Position numbers and translations under genes: made by a program
Origin: CAIKBL01 sp050247235
GTDB lineage: Bacteria; Pseudomonadota; Gammaproteobacteria; Ga0077536
Direction of reading: 5' to 3'
Assembly: GCA_050247235.1 (NCBI GenBank)
Contig: JBFWUN010000007.1
Span: 1 to 64,000, forward strand
DNA length: 64,000 nucleotides
The notes under the pieces: generated by a model
Seen by the model: the letters and a program-made list of their open reading frames with translations, nothing else
Told to the model about the DNA's origin: nothing
Database searches by the model: none
Shown: one piece after another, positions 37,602 through 46,106 of the stretch
How positions within the stretch are numbered: position 1 is the stretch's first letter
Layout: each line of letters starts with the position of its first letter

Positions 37602-38978
37602 ATGAGCACAGGAACCATCTCCCAGATCATTGGGGCGGTCATCGACGCGAAGTTCCCCACTGACACGGTTCCCAAGATCTTCGACGCGCTGAAGCTCGCC
37701 GACACGTCGACCACGCTGGAAGTGCAGCAGCAGCTTGGCGACGGCGTGGTGCGTACCATCGCACTTGGCTCAACCGACGGACTCCGCCGCGGCATGACGG
37801 TGACCAACACGGGGGCCCCGATTTCGGTCCCGGTCGGTCAGAAGACACTGGGCCGCATCATGAACGTGCTCGGCGAACCCATCGACGAGGCTGGCCCCAT
37901 CGATACCGACGAGCTGATGTCGATCCATCGTGAAGCGCCGAAGTTCACTGACCTGTCGCCGGCGACGGAACTGCTCGAAACCGGGATCAAGGTCATCGAC
38001 CTCATCTGCCCGTTCGCGAAGGGTGGCAAGGTCGGCCTGTTCGGCGGCGCCGGTGTCGGCAAGACCGTGAACATGATGGAACTGATTCGGAATATTGCGA
38101 TCGAGCACAGCGGTTTCTCGGTGTTCGCCGGGGTCGGCGAGCGCACTCGCGAGGGCAACGACTTCTATCACGAGATGAAGGAGTCGAACGTTCTGGACAA
38201 GGTGTCGCTGGTGTACGGTCAGATGAACGAGCCCCCGGGCAACCGCCTGCGTGTGGCGCTGACGGGCCTGACGCTCGCGGAGAAGTTCCGTGATGAAGGT
38301 CGCGATGTACTGCTGTTCGTCGACAACATCTACCGTTTCACGCTTGCGGGGACCGAGGTGTCGGCGCTGCTGGGCCGTATGCCTTCCGCGGTGGGTTACC
38401 AGCCGACCCTTGCCGAAGAAATGGGCCGCCTGCAGGAGCGCATCACGTCGACCAAAACAGGATCCATCACGTCCATCCAGGCGGTGTATGTGCCCGCCGA
38501 CGACCTGACCGACCCGTCACCCGCCACGACGTTCGCCCACCTTGACGCGACAGTGGTGCTGTCGCGTCAGATCGCGGAGCTGGGCATCTATCCTGCGGTG
38601 GACCCGCTCGATTCGACCAGCCGCCAGCTCGATCCGCTGGTCGTCGGACAGGAACATTACGAAACCGCGCGCGCCGTCCAGGGGACGCTTCAGCGCTACA
38701 AGGAACTGCGCGACATCATCGCGATTCTCGGCATGGACGAGTTGTCCGAGGAAGACAAGCTCACCGTGGCGCGTGCGCGCAAGATTCAGCGCTTCCTGTC
38801 CCAGCCCTACTTCGTCGCGGAAGTGTTCACCGGAGCCAAGGGCCGGTACGTGCCGCTCAAGGAGACTATTCGCGGCTTCAAGGCGATCGTCGCCGGTGAG
38901 TATGACCACCTGCCCGAGCAGGCGTTCTACATGGTCGGTACGATCGAGGACGCGGTTGAGAAGGCCAAGTCCCTCTAA
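37602..38978 (+). CDS. atpD: ATP synthase F1 subunit beta
   Basis: A 458-residue catalytic subunit. Walker A is GGAGVGKT, the catalytic glutamate is in GVGERTREGND, Walker B is DVLLFVDNI, and LAGTEVSALLGRMPSAVGYQ with the DPLDSTSRQLDP hinge is intact. The ATG at 37602 begins MSTGTISQIIGAVIDAKF; the frame also runs open upstream inside atpG. AGAGGA precedes it. Confidence 0.98.
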   Translation: MSTGTISQIIGAVIDAKFPTDTVPKIFDALKLADTSTTLEVQQQLGDGVVRTIALGSTDGLRRGMTVTNTGAPISVPVGQKTLGRIMNVLGEPIDEAGPIDTDELMSIHREAPKFTDLSPATELLETGIKVIDLICPFAKGGKVGLFGGAGVGKTVNMMELIRNIAIEHSGFSVFAGVGERTREGNDFYHEMKESNVLDKVSLVYGQMNEPPGNRLRVALTGLTLAEKFRDEGRDVLLFVDNIYRFTLAGTEVSALLGRMPSAVGYQPTLAEEMGRLQERITSTKTGSITSIQAVYVPADDLTDPSPATTFAHLDATVVLSRQIAELGIYPAVDPLDSTSRQLDPLVVGQEHYETARAVQGTLQRYKELRDIIAILGMDELSEEDKLTVARARKIQRFLSQPYFVAEVFTGAKGRYVPLKETIRGFKAIVAGEYDHLPEQAFYMVGTIEDAVEKAKSL

Positions 38979-38999
38979 GTCCGAACCCGAGGAATTCCG

Positions 39000-39419
39000 A
39001 TGGCTACCATTCACGTCGATATCGTCAGCGCCGAGCGCGAAATTTTCTCGGGCGAGGCCGCGATGGTCTTTGCACCGGCGCTGCTGGGCGAGGTCGGTAT
39101 CGCGCCGGGCCACGCGGCGATGTTGACGCGGATGTCCCCGGGCGAGGTCCGCGTGCAGCTGCCGAGTGGCGAGCAGCAGGCGTTCTACGTCTCGGGGGGA
39201 ATGCTGGAAGTCCAGCCGAAGGTCGTGACCGTTCTGTCAGACACCGCCGTGCGTGCGCACGATCTCGACGAAGCGGCGGTGCTGCGTGCCAAGCAGGAAG
39301 CGGAAGACAACCTCAAGGATCGGTCCGGCAAGATTGACCTCGCCAAGGCACAGGCGGAACTCGCCGAACTCGCCGCCCAGCTCCAGACAATTCAGCGTCT
39401 TCGCCGTCGGGGCGGCTGA
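39000..39419 (+). CDS. atpC: ATP synthase F1 subunit epsilon
   Basis: A 139-residue subunit with an N-terminal beta sandwich (IVSAEREIFSGEAAMVFAPALLGEVGI, GHAAMLTRMSPGEV) and a C-terminal helical pair rich in Ala/Glu/Lys (residues 90-135). It couples rotation and can inhibit ATP hydrolysis. It is the last gene of the operon. Short inverted repeats at 39444-39458 and 39553-39573 follow before glmU; neither has a T-run. Confidence 0.95.
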   Translation: MATIHVDIVSAEREIFSGEAAMVFAPALLGEVGIAPGHAAMLTRMSPGEVRVQLPSGEQQAFYVSGGMLEVQPKVVTVLSDTAVRAHDLDEAAVLRAKQEAEDNLKDRSGKIDLAKAQAELAELAAQLQTIQRLRRRGG

Positions 39420-39627
39420 CCGCCCGGCGCGTACGCCAGGTACCTTCCCCGCGGGAAGCGCCCCCGACGGCCATCCCCGTGCCGCGCGCTTCCTCACGTC
39501 AATTGCCGGCCAGCGCAGTCGATATCCTGGGAAGATTGTCGCCTCGGTCTCCCCCAGCCTGTCTCTGGCTGGGCAGCGCCACCGCGCGACCACTATCATT
39601 GAGTTGGACTGCGATGAAGGCACCCCT

Positions 39628-40998
39628 ATGAAGCTCAGCGTGTGTATCCTGGCCGCCGGCCAGGGTAAGCGGATGTACTCCCGTATCCCCAAAGTGCTCC
39701 ACCTGATCGGGGGCAAGCCGCTGGTCGGCCACGTGCTCGACACGGCGTCCGCGCTGACACCGGTGGCGCCCGTCGTCGTGTACGGGCACGGTGGAGACCA
39801 GCTCCGCGCGGCCTTTGCCGGCTGCGAGATTACCTGGGTCGAGCAGCGGGAGCAGCTCGGGACCGGCCACGCGGTGGCCCAGGCGTTGCCGCATCTTCCG
39901 CGTGACTCGCTGGTGCTCATCCTCTATGGCGATGTACCGTTGCTCTCGCACGCGACTCTCGAAACCCTGATGAATGCAGCGGACGAGAGCGGATTCTCCC
40001 TCCTGACCGTGAATCTCCCAGACCCGACCGGCTACGGGCGCATCGTGCGCAATCATCGGGGGGATATCGTGCGCATCGTGGAACACAAGGATGCATCCCC
40101 CGAGGAACTTGCGATTCTCGAAGTCAACACGGGCATCATGGCCGTGCGCGGAGAGTATCTTCACCAGTGGTTGCCGACCCTCGAGAACAGCAATGCGCAG
40201 GGCGAATACTACCTCACCGACTGTGTCGCAAAAGCGGTCGCAGAGGGTCTGCGGGTCGCCGGCGTCGAGGCGCGGGACGAACTGGAAGTGACGGGTGTAA
40301 ACAACCGGGTGCAGTTGGCGCAACTGGAGCGTGCGTTCCAGCGCGCGCAGGCGGAAGCGCTGATGACGCGCGGTGTGACTCTGCTCGATCCCGCGCGAGT
40401 AGACGTACGTGGCTCGCTCAACTGCGGGCAGGACGTGTCGATCGACGTCAACGTGGTGTTCCTCGGAGAGGTGACGCTGGGCGACGGCGTTGTCATCGGA
40501 CCCAACTGCGTGATTGGCGATTCAAGGATTGGAGACGGCGTCGAAGTCCTCGCGAATTCCGTGATCGAGAATGCGCAGATTGGTCGCGGTGCGCGCATCG
40601 GGCCATTCTCGCGGATTCGACCGGAGACGGTGCTTGGACCGGAGGTTCACGTCGGCAATTTCGTCGAAATCAAGAAATCCGAGATCGCGGACGGCAGCAA
40701 GGTGAATCACCTGGCCTATATCGGGGACTGCGAGATTGGCCGCGCGGTGAACGTGGGGGCAGGCACGATCACTTGCAACTATGACGGGGCATCCAAGCAT
40801 AAAACTGTCATCGAAGATGATGCCTTCATCGGATCGGACACCCAGCTCGTTGCGCCCGTGACGATCGGACGGGGCGCCACCATCGGTGCCGGTACCACCG
40901 TCACCGAAAATGTCGAACCGGAGCGCCTTGTGATCAGTCGCGTGCGTCAGAAGTCGATTTCCGGCTGGCAGCGTCCCCGCAAGGAACAGAAAAGCTGA
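39628..40998 (+). CDS. glmU: Bifunctional UDP-N-acetylglucosamine pyrophosphorylase/glucosamine-1-phosphate acetyltransferase
   Basis: A 456-residue enzyme making UDP-GlcNAc for peptidoglycan and LPS. The N-terminal uridyltransferase has LAAGQGKRMYSRIPKVLH, with GTGHAVAQALPHL for nucleotide contact. From about residue 250 a left-handed parallel beta-helix of hexapeptide repeats follows, containing IGDCEIGRAVNVGAGTITCN and the acetyl-CoA site. The length equals E. coli GlmU. It lies downstream of atpC, as in E. coli, with a 208-base gap that may hold its own promoter. Confidence 0.97.
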   Translation: MKLSVCILAAGQGKRMYSRIPKVLHLIGGKPLVGHVLDTASALTPVAPVVVYGHGGDQLRAAFAGCEITWVEQREQLGTGHAVAQALPHLPRDSLVLILYGDVPLLSHATLETLMNAADESGFSLLTVNLPDPTGYGRIVRNHRGDIVRIVEHKDASPEELAILEVNTGIMAVRGEYLHQWLPTLENSNAQGEYYLTDCVAKAVAEGLRVAGVEARDELEVTGVNNRVQLAQLERAFQRAQAEALMTRGVTLLDPARVDVRGSLNCGQDVSIDVNVVFLGEVTLGDGVVIGPNCVIGDSRIGDGVEVLANSVIENAQIGRGARIGPFSRIRPETVLGPEVHVGNFVEIKKSEIADGSKVNHLAYIGDCEIGRAVNVGAGTITCNYDGASKHKTVIEDDAFIGSDTQLVAPVTIGRGATIGAGTTVTENVEPERLVISRVRQKSISGWQRPRKEQKS

Positions 40999-41025
40999 TC
41001 GGGCATCCGAAGCAAAGGAGACAGC

Positions 41026-41505
41026 ATGGCAACTCCGCTCGCGGACCTGTATGACGAGCATGGCGAGACGCTGCGCGTGGCAGCCCCAATTTTTCAGGAC
41101 TTCGGTGGCAACATCGAGTTCGAGGGGCCAGTCACCATCGTCAAGGTGTTCGAAGACAACACGCTCGTGCGCGCGGCGCTCGAGGAGCCTGGGAATGGTC
41201 ACGTGCTGGTCGTCGACGGAGGTGGCTCGCGGCGCTGCGCGCTCGTCGGCGACATGCTCGGCGAGCTCGCGGTCAGGAACAGTTGGGCGGGAATCGTTGT
41301 CTACGGGTGCGTGCGAGACGCTGCCGCGCTCGGTCGCCTGCCCGTAGGCATCAAGGCGCTCGCCACCATTCCGCGCAAGAGCGTCCGTCGAGGCGAAGGA
41401 GCGCGTGACGTGACGGTGCGCTTTGCGGAGATCGCGATCAGCCCGGGAGATTACCTGTATGCCGACCGGGATGGCGTGATCGTTGCCGAACGCAAGCTTG
41501 GTTGA
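41026..41505 (+). CDS. rraA: Ribonuclease E activity regulator RraA
   Basis: A 159-residue RraA/MenG-family protein: LADLYDEHGETLRVAAPIFQDFGG at the start (here quoted in two parts, LADLYDEH and APIFQDFGG), VEDNxLVR-like VFEDNTLVRAAL, VVDGGGSRRCALVGDMLG and GCVRDAAALGRLPVGIKAL. RraA trimers bind RNase E and inhibit degradosome activity. AGGAGA lies upstream of the ATG. A nitrilase-family gene starts 10 bases after its stop. Confidence 0.94.
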   Translation: MATPLADLYDEHGETLRVAAPIFQDFGGNIEFEGPVTIVKVFEDNTLVRAALEEPGNGHVLVVDGGGSRRCALVGDMLGELAVRNSWAGIVVYGCVRDAAALGRLPVGIKALATIPRKSVRRGEGARDVTVRFAEIAISPGDYLYADRDGVIVAERKLG

Positions 41506-41515
41506 GGACGACCGC

Positions 41516-42340
41516 GTGGCCGCTTTCAAAGTCGCCTGTGTGCAGAACTGTGCGGAGGACGACGTCGCGAGGAATATCGTGGAATGCGCCGGGTGGTGTC
41601 GCGAAGCGGCTGCCGCGGGCGCTTCCCTGGTATGCCTGCCCGAGAATTTCACGTGCCTTGAGGAGCGCGACGATCTCTACCTGTCGCGCGGCTTTCCGGC
41701 GGATGCGCATCCTGCGCTGCCGGCTTTCACAGCACTGGCGCGCGAACTTGGCGTGTACCTGGCCTTGGGATCGCTGACGGTCAAAGTTGCGGAGGACAAG
41801 GTCGCCAACCGAAGTTACCTGATCAGTCCGGCCGGCCAGGTCGTGACGGAATACGACAAGATCCACCTGTTCGACGTCCGTCTGCGCAACGGTGAGTATT
41901 ACCGGGAATCCAATGCCGTCGCGCCGGGGAGCTGCGCCCGTATCGCCCAGCTTCCGTGGGGTACGCTCGGTTTGACCATCTGCTACGACGTCCGATTCCC
42001 GTATCTTTACCGGATGCTCGCCGGCGCAGGAGCGGATTTTCTCGCGATCCCCGCGGCATTCACTCACACCACTGGCAAGGCACATTGGCACGTACTGGTG
42101 CGTGCGCGCGCAATCGAAACCGGCTGTTTCGTCTTCGCGGCGGGACAGTGCGGAACGCGCCGATGGGGCCGCAGGACCTACGGGCATTCACTCATCGTGG
42201 ATCCGTGGGGCGAGGTGCTCGCCGACGGTGGCGCTGAACCCGGGTTCGTGCTCGCCGAAGTCGATCCGGCGCGCGTAGCCGAGGCGCGCGCGATGATTCC
42301 CGCTTTGCAGCACACGCGTGACCTGGCGTCACCAGTCTGA
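41516..42340 (+). CDS. Carbon-nitrogen hydrolase (nitrilase superfamily amidase)
   Basis: A 274-residue cytosolic amidase. The catalytic triad is Glu43 in LPENFT, Lys115 in YDKIHLFD and Cys156 in TICYDVRFP. The closest characterised relatives by motif are deaminated-glutathione amidases and omega-amidases of the Nit branch, so a metabolite-repair role is likely. The start is GTG at 41516 with GAGGA 9 bases upstream; an upstream in-frame start inside rraA is less likely. It probably shares a transcript with rraA. Confidence 0.9.
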   Translation: MAAFKVACVQNCAEDDVARNIVECAGWCREAAAAGASLVCLPENFTCLEERDDLYLSRGFPADAHPALPAFTALARELGVYLALGSLTVKVAEDKVANRSYLISPAGQVVTEYDKIHLFDVRLRNGEYYRESNAVAPGSCARIAQLPWGTLGLTICYDVRFPYLYRMLAGAGADFLAIPAAFTHTTGKAHWHVLVRARAIETGCFVFAAGQCGTRRWGRRTYGHSLIVDPWGEVLADGGAEPGFVLAEVDPARVAEARAMIPALQHTRDLASPV

Positions 42341-42472
42341 CCTCGATTCAGGGCGAGTTAACCGACTGTGAGACACACTTGTCCGGGCCTGACATCCGCG
42401 GTGGCCGCCATCCCAAGGCGGCTCACACGTCTGCGGATAGGTCACCCCGCGACCTTGGGTTAAGATTCGACG

Positions 42473-42763
42473 ATGTTTCGCGCGTTCATTTCGACCATCG
42501 CCCTCGTGGGGGTGCTGTGCAACTTCGCCGTACACGCGGCGGAATTTGCCGCACCAGGAGGGGGAGGCGCCGGGCCGCGGCCGCAGGTGGGCGGCGATGC
42601 GCATCATGCCGCGGAGATTGCCCGCGTGCAGACTGGGGGAAGGGTGCTTGACGTGCGCCCCGCGCATGACGCGGCTCAGTCGGCCTATGAAGTGCGCGTA
42701 CTGCTGGACGCCGGGCGCGTACGGCGGGTCGTGGTGGACGTGAATTCGGGGACAGTCCGCTGA
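42473..42763 (+). CDS. Small secreted PepSY-like protein
   Basis: A 96-residue protein. The signal peptide has core FISTIALVGVLCNFAV with probable cleavage at VHA/AEF, followed by a glycine-rich linker and one PepSY-like half (AAEIARVQTGGRVLDVRPA, then YEVRVLLDAGRVRRVVVDV). Single-PepSY periplasmic proteins are often encoded beside PhoP/PhoQ-like systems and may modulate the sensor. It lies 15 bases upstream of the response regulator in the same direction, so one operon is likely. The 132 bases upstream show no clear promoter. Confidence 0.82.
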   Translation: MFRAFISTIALVGVLCNFAVHAAEFAAPGGGGAGPRPQVGGDAHHAAEIARVQTGGRVLDVRPAHDAAQSAYEVRVLLDAGRVRRVVVDVNSGTVR

Positions 42764-42778
42764 GCGGTTGTCTGCACG

Positions 42779-43471
42779 ATGCGTCTCCTTCTCGTCGAAG
42801 ATGAACGACAACTGCGCGATAGCCTCGCAGCGCGACTGCGCGCAGAGGGATTCGCGGTGGACGTGGCGGCCACCGGCGCCGAGGGCCTTTTCGGCGGCGG
42901 CGAGTACCCGATAGACGCCGCGATCGTCGACCTCGGCCTGCCGGACATCCCTGGCACGGAGCTCATAGCCAAGTGGCGCTCGAAGGGGCTCGTATTCCCG
43001 ATCCTCATCCTGACCGCACGCAGCAGCTGGGAAGACAAGGTTGCAGGTCTCGAACTCGGCGCTGACGACTACCTCGTCAAGCCGTTTCATACGGAAGAGC
43101 TTCTAGCCCGGGTTCGCGCCTTGCTTCGGCGCGCGGCCGGTTGGTCCGAGCCGAAGCTTCGCTGCGGGCCCTACCTGCTGGATACCGCGGCGAAGACGCT
43201 CGCACTCGACGGGCAGACGATCGACATCACCGCATTCGAGTACAAGGTACTCGAGTACCTGATGATGCACGCAGGCCGGGTCGTCTCCAAGACTGAACTC
43301 AGCGAACACCTCTACGAGGACGACAACGACCGCGACAGCAATGTTCTCGAGGTCATCATAGGGCGTCTGCGGAAGAAGCTCGATCCCGCGCGTGAGCTCA
43401 ACCCGGTTGAAACCGCCCGGGGGCATGGTTACCGATTCAGATTCGACCGCAGCGCCGGCAGCGTCGAGTGA
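42779..43471 (+). CDS. OmpR/PhoP-family response regulator
   Basis: A 230-residue regulator. The receiver domain carries Glu7/Asp8 and phospho-acceptor Asp51 in VDLGLPDIPG, with Lys in the DDYLVKPF motif. The C-terminal winged helix has EYKVLEYLMMHAGRVVSK and VIIGRLRKKLDP. Similarity of the neighbouring kinase to PhoQ suggests a PhoP-like regulator of envelope genes. The signal is not visible from sequence. Confidence 0.94.
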   Translation: MRLLLVEDERQLRDSLAARLRAEGFAVDVAATGAEGLFGGGEYPIDAAIVDLGLPDIPGTELIAKWRSKGLVFPILILTARSSWEDKVAGLELGADDYLVKPFHTEELLARVRALLRRAAGWSEPKLRCGPYLLDTAAKTLALDGQTIDITAFEYKVLEYLMMHAGRVVSKTELSEHLYEDDNDRDSNVLEVIIGRLRKKLDPARELNPVETARGHGYRFRFDRSAGSVE

Positions 43472-43538
43472 TCGGCACGACCCCACGATAATGCCACCCG
43501 GCCCCCGTTCCCACACGTACTTTTCGCTTATCTGAGCG

Positions 43539-44912
43539 GTGTCGGTGCTCAGGTCCTTGCAGAGCCGGTTGCTGATCGTTGCCGGCGTGGTGCTTGCCGC
43601 GTTCATGGGAATCGCAGCCGCGGTCCTGGACCACGGCTTCCGGCAGACGGTAAGAGCTGCTGTACAGGAACGACTCAAGGGCCAGATCTTCGTGTTGCTT
43701 GGGCTCGCCGATCTAGACAATCCACGTCGACCACTGAGCCAGGAGCAGTTGCCGGACCCCGCACTCGCGATGCCTGAGTCCGGCCACTACGCGCAGATCT
43801 ACGACGCGAACGGGGACGTCCTCTGGCGGTCGCGCTCGATGCTCGGACTGACGATTCAGTGGCCGGGGGAGCGCGCTGCAGGGAACTTCGTATTCGAAGA
43901 GGCGATCTCCTCCACCGACGAACGGCTATTCTGCTTGAGCTACCTGGTGCAATGGGAAACACGCGACAAGCGGACGTCGGATGTCTACACCCTGCAGGCC
44001 TGCGAGGGAAGACGCGAATACAACGCCCAGGTGCATCGCTTCCAGCGCAGCATGTGGCTGTGGTTCAGCGCGATGGCGGCGTTGCTGCTTCTGATTCAGA
44101 CTGCTGTGCTGCGCTGGGGCATTGGTCCTCTGCGCCAGATGGCTTCTGAGCTCCGCGCAATCGAGTCCGGGCGGCAAGGTGGACTCAATGGCGAATATCC
44201 ACGCGAGCTGCAGATGCTTGCGGCAAACCTGAACGCTCTCATTGCTGCGCGCGATACGCACCTCCAGCGCTATCGGAACGCACTTGGAGACCTCGCCCAC
44301 AGTCTGAAAACCCCGCTTGCGGTGATTCGTTCGACACTCGAATCCGACGCACGCGCGCGCGAAATATCCGAGACGCTGAGGGAACCGGTCGACCAGCTCG
44401 ACGCGACGATCAAGTACCAGCTCCAACGCGCTGCGACGGCGGGGCGTAGTGCACTGGTACCCGCAGTCGAAGTTGGGCCCGTGCTCGCCCGCATCCTAGG
44501 TTCCTTGCGCAAGGTCTATCACGCGCGCCCCATAACAATTGAGGGGCATGCGCCCGACGGCGCACTTTTCTATGGAGACCAGGGCGATCTGATGGAAATA
44601 CTCGGCAATCTCACCGACAACGCGTGCAAGTGGGCGCACGGCCGGGTTCGGGTGGATATCGGGTGTGAAAACGTGCGCGGAAGTGCCCGTCCGTCACTCA
44701 GAATTCAGGTCCGTGACGATGGGCCGGGGCTTCCTCCGGAGAAGGCGCGCGAGGTGATGCAACGTGGAACCCGATTGGATCAATCGGTGGAGGGCCATGG
44801 CATCGGCCTGGCTACAGTCCGTGAGATCGTGGAGAGCGGCTACTCTGGTGAGCTTCGTCTGCACAGCGACACCCATGGCACGCTTGCAGAGGCGTTGCTG
44901 CGATTCGACTGA
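43539..44912 (+). CDS. PhoQ-like sensor histidine kinase
   Basis: A 457-residue membrane kinase. Helix 1 spans about residues 10-30 and helix 2 about 173-193, with a periplasmic sensor between them. The phospho-acceptor His254 lies in GDLAHSLKTPLAVIRS, the form typical of PhoQ-class kinases; N-box NLTDNACKWA, DDGPGLP and GHGIGLATV complete the ATPase domain. Translation starts at GTG, at 43539 or 43545. It follows the regulator by 67 bases and forms a pair with it. Confidence 0.92.
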   Translation: MSVLRSLQSRLLIVAGVVLAAFMGIAAAVLDHGFRQTVRAAVQERLKGQIFVLLGLADLDNPRRPLSQEQLPDPALAMPESGHYAQIYDANGDVLWRSRSMLGLTIQWPGERAAGNFVFEEAISSTDERLFCLSYLVQWETRDKRTSDVYTLQACEGRREYNAQVHRFQRSMWLWFSAMAALLLLIQTAVLRWGIGPLRQMASELRAIESGRQGGLNGEYPRELQMLAANLNALIAARDTHLQRYRNALGDLAHSLKTPLAVIRSTLESDARAREISETLREPVDQLDATIKYQLQRAATAGRSALVPAVEVGPVLARILGSLRKVYHARPITIEGHAPDGALFYGDQGDLMEILGNLTDNACKWAHGRVRVDIGCENVRGSARPSLRIQVRDDGPGLPPEKAREVMQRGTRLDQSVEGHGIGLATVREIVESGYSGELRLHSDTHGTLAEALLRFD

Positions 44913-44917
44913 GACAT

Positions 44918-44948
44918 CGGTCCGACCGGGATATGTTGCTGATATAAT
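44918..44948 (+). promoter_or_regulatory. fabA promoter with FadR-like palindrome
   Basis: A perfect TATAAT lies at 44943-44948, 27 bases before the fabA ATG. No good -35 hexamer is present; instead CGGTC-C-GACCG (44918-44928) occupies that region. The core GGTCCGACC matches the core of the E. coli FadR operator, and FadR is a known activator that binds near -40 at E. coli fabA. The match is to a short core only. Confidence 0.45.
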
Positions 44949-44974
44949 CAGTCGAAGTTTACAGGCAATCGTTC

Positions 44975-45529
44975 ATGTCAACTTTCGTGCCGATCAACGC
45001 CGAGGCCCCGATCATCCGCGAGGGGCGACGCAAGAATTCTTATGAATTCGATGAATTGATTTCGTGCGGCCAAGGTCATCTCTTCGGTCCGGGTAACGCG
45101 CAGCTGCCATTGCCGCCGATGTTGATGTTCGATCGCATCGTCCACTTGGACGATACGGGAGGACGATACAAAAAAGGCGAAATGGTTGCAGAACTGGATA
45201 TTCACCCCGACCTGTGGTTCTTCAAGTGCCACTTTCAGGGAGACCCCGTGATGCCCGGCTGCCTTGGGCTCGATGCAATGTGGCAGTTGATCGGCTTCTT
45301 CCTGGCGTGGAAGGGTGGCCTGGGACGCGGTCGCGCCCTGGGTGGCAGCGAGATCCAGTTCACCGGTCAAGTCACGCCGGACCGCAGACTGGTGCGCTAT
45401 CACATCGATATCAAACGGCTCGTACAACGCACGCTCGTCATGGGAATCGCTGACGCGCGGATGGAAGTGGATGGCGAAACGATCTACGAAGGATCGAATC
45501 TTCGCGTGGGGTTGTTCACCGAAACCTGA
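44975..45529 (+). CDS. fabA: 3-hydroxydecanoyl-ACP dehydratase/isomerase
   Basis: A 184-residue hot-dog-fold enzyme that introduces the cis double bond in bacterial unsaturated fatty acid synthesis. Catalytic His86 is in FFKCHFQGDPVMPG and Asp100 in LGLDAMWQL, with the 14-residue spacing of E. coli FabA; the N-terminus YEFDELISCGQGHLFG is conserved. fabB is not adjacent, unlike Pseudomonas. It converges with the TPR gene, 8 bases away. Confidence 0.96.
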   Translation: MSTFVPINAEAPIIREGRRKNSYEFDELISCGQGHLFGPGNAQLPLPPMLMFDRIVHLDDTGGRYKKGEMVAELDIHPDLWFFKCHFQGDPVMPGCLGLDAMWQLIGFFLAWKGGLGRGRALGGSEIQFTGQVTPDRRLVRYHIDIKRLVQRTLVMGIADARMEVDGETIYEGSNLRVGLFTET

Positions 45530-45537
45530 AGAAAGTC

Positions 45538-46098
45538 TCAGATGCCTGCGGGCGGGCTTGCAAGCATCACGCGCAGCGATTCGGCCTGCCGCTCAACGTC
45601 GCTCAACCAGGGATTGACTGCCAACGCGTCCTCGAACGCGGACAGCGCGCCGCGGGCGTCACTCATCGCCAGAAGGCATTGCCCTCGGCCGGCCAGCGCG
45701 CCGAAGTGCCGCGGCTCCAGATCGAGCGTGCGCTCGATATCGGCAAGCGAGGCGCGATATTCTCCACGAAAGAAGTGCCAAATTGCCCGCTGGTTCCAGG
45801 CTTCCGCAAAGTCGGGATGCGAATCCACCAGCGCGTCGAGCGCGATACCGGCGGCGGAGAGCTCTCCTGCGCTCATCCGCGCCCTGGCAGTCGCGAGTGC
45901 CGCACTCGCTGTCTCCGTTGGCCCCTCCAGCCACCGATCCCAAATCCTCGCCTCGAGTTCGGCCGCGTGAATTGCATTATCCGCCTTGGTGAGTCCACCG
46001 ATCAGCAGAGGAAGATCAGCGGCGTTCTGATCCGCGAAGCAGCCGGAAGCGACCGCGATCCAAGTCATACCGAGCAACTGCCGTACCATGGGGCTCAT
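45538..46098 (-). CDS. TPR protein, possible lipoprotein
   Basis: A 186-residue protein from the ATG at 46098, which has GAGGG 6 bases before it (a TTG at 46110 is also in frame). The N-terminus is hydrophobic and ends ASGC, an acceptable lipobox. Residues 90-185 form two to three tetratricopeptide-like helix pairs (AEAWNQRAIWHFFRGEYRAS, ALAGRGQCLLAMSDARGALS). It is 8 bases after the hemL stop and probably the last gene of thiD-thiE-hemL-TPR. Function not known. Confidence 0.8.
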   Translation of the reverse strand: MSPMVRQLLGMTWIAVASGCFADQNAADLPLLIGGLTKADNAIHAAELEARIWDRWLEGPTETASAALATARARMSAGELSAAGIALDALVDSHPDFAEAWNQRAIWHFFRGEYRASLADIERTLDLEPRHFGALAGRGQCLLAMSDARGALSAFEDALAVNPWLSDVERQAESLRVMLASPPAGI

Positions 46099-46106
46099 CG
46101 CATCCC

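Noticed and set aside
36647..37810. Minus-strand frame of 387 codons across atpG
   Set aside because: Antisense shadow of atpG/atpD with no protein-like motifs.
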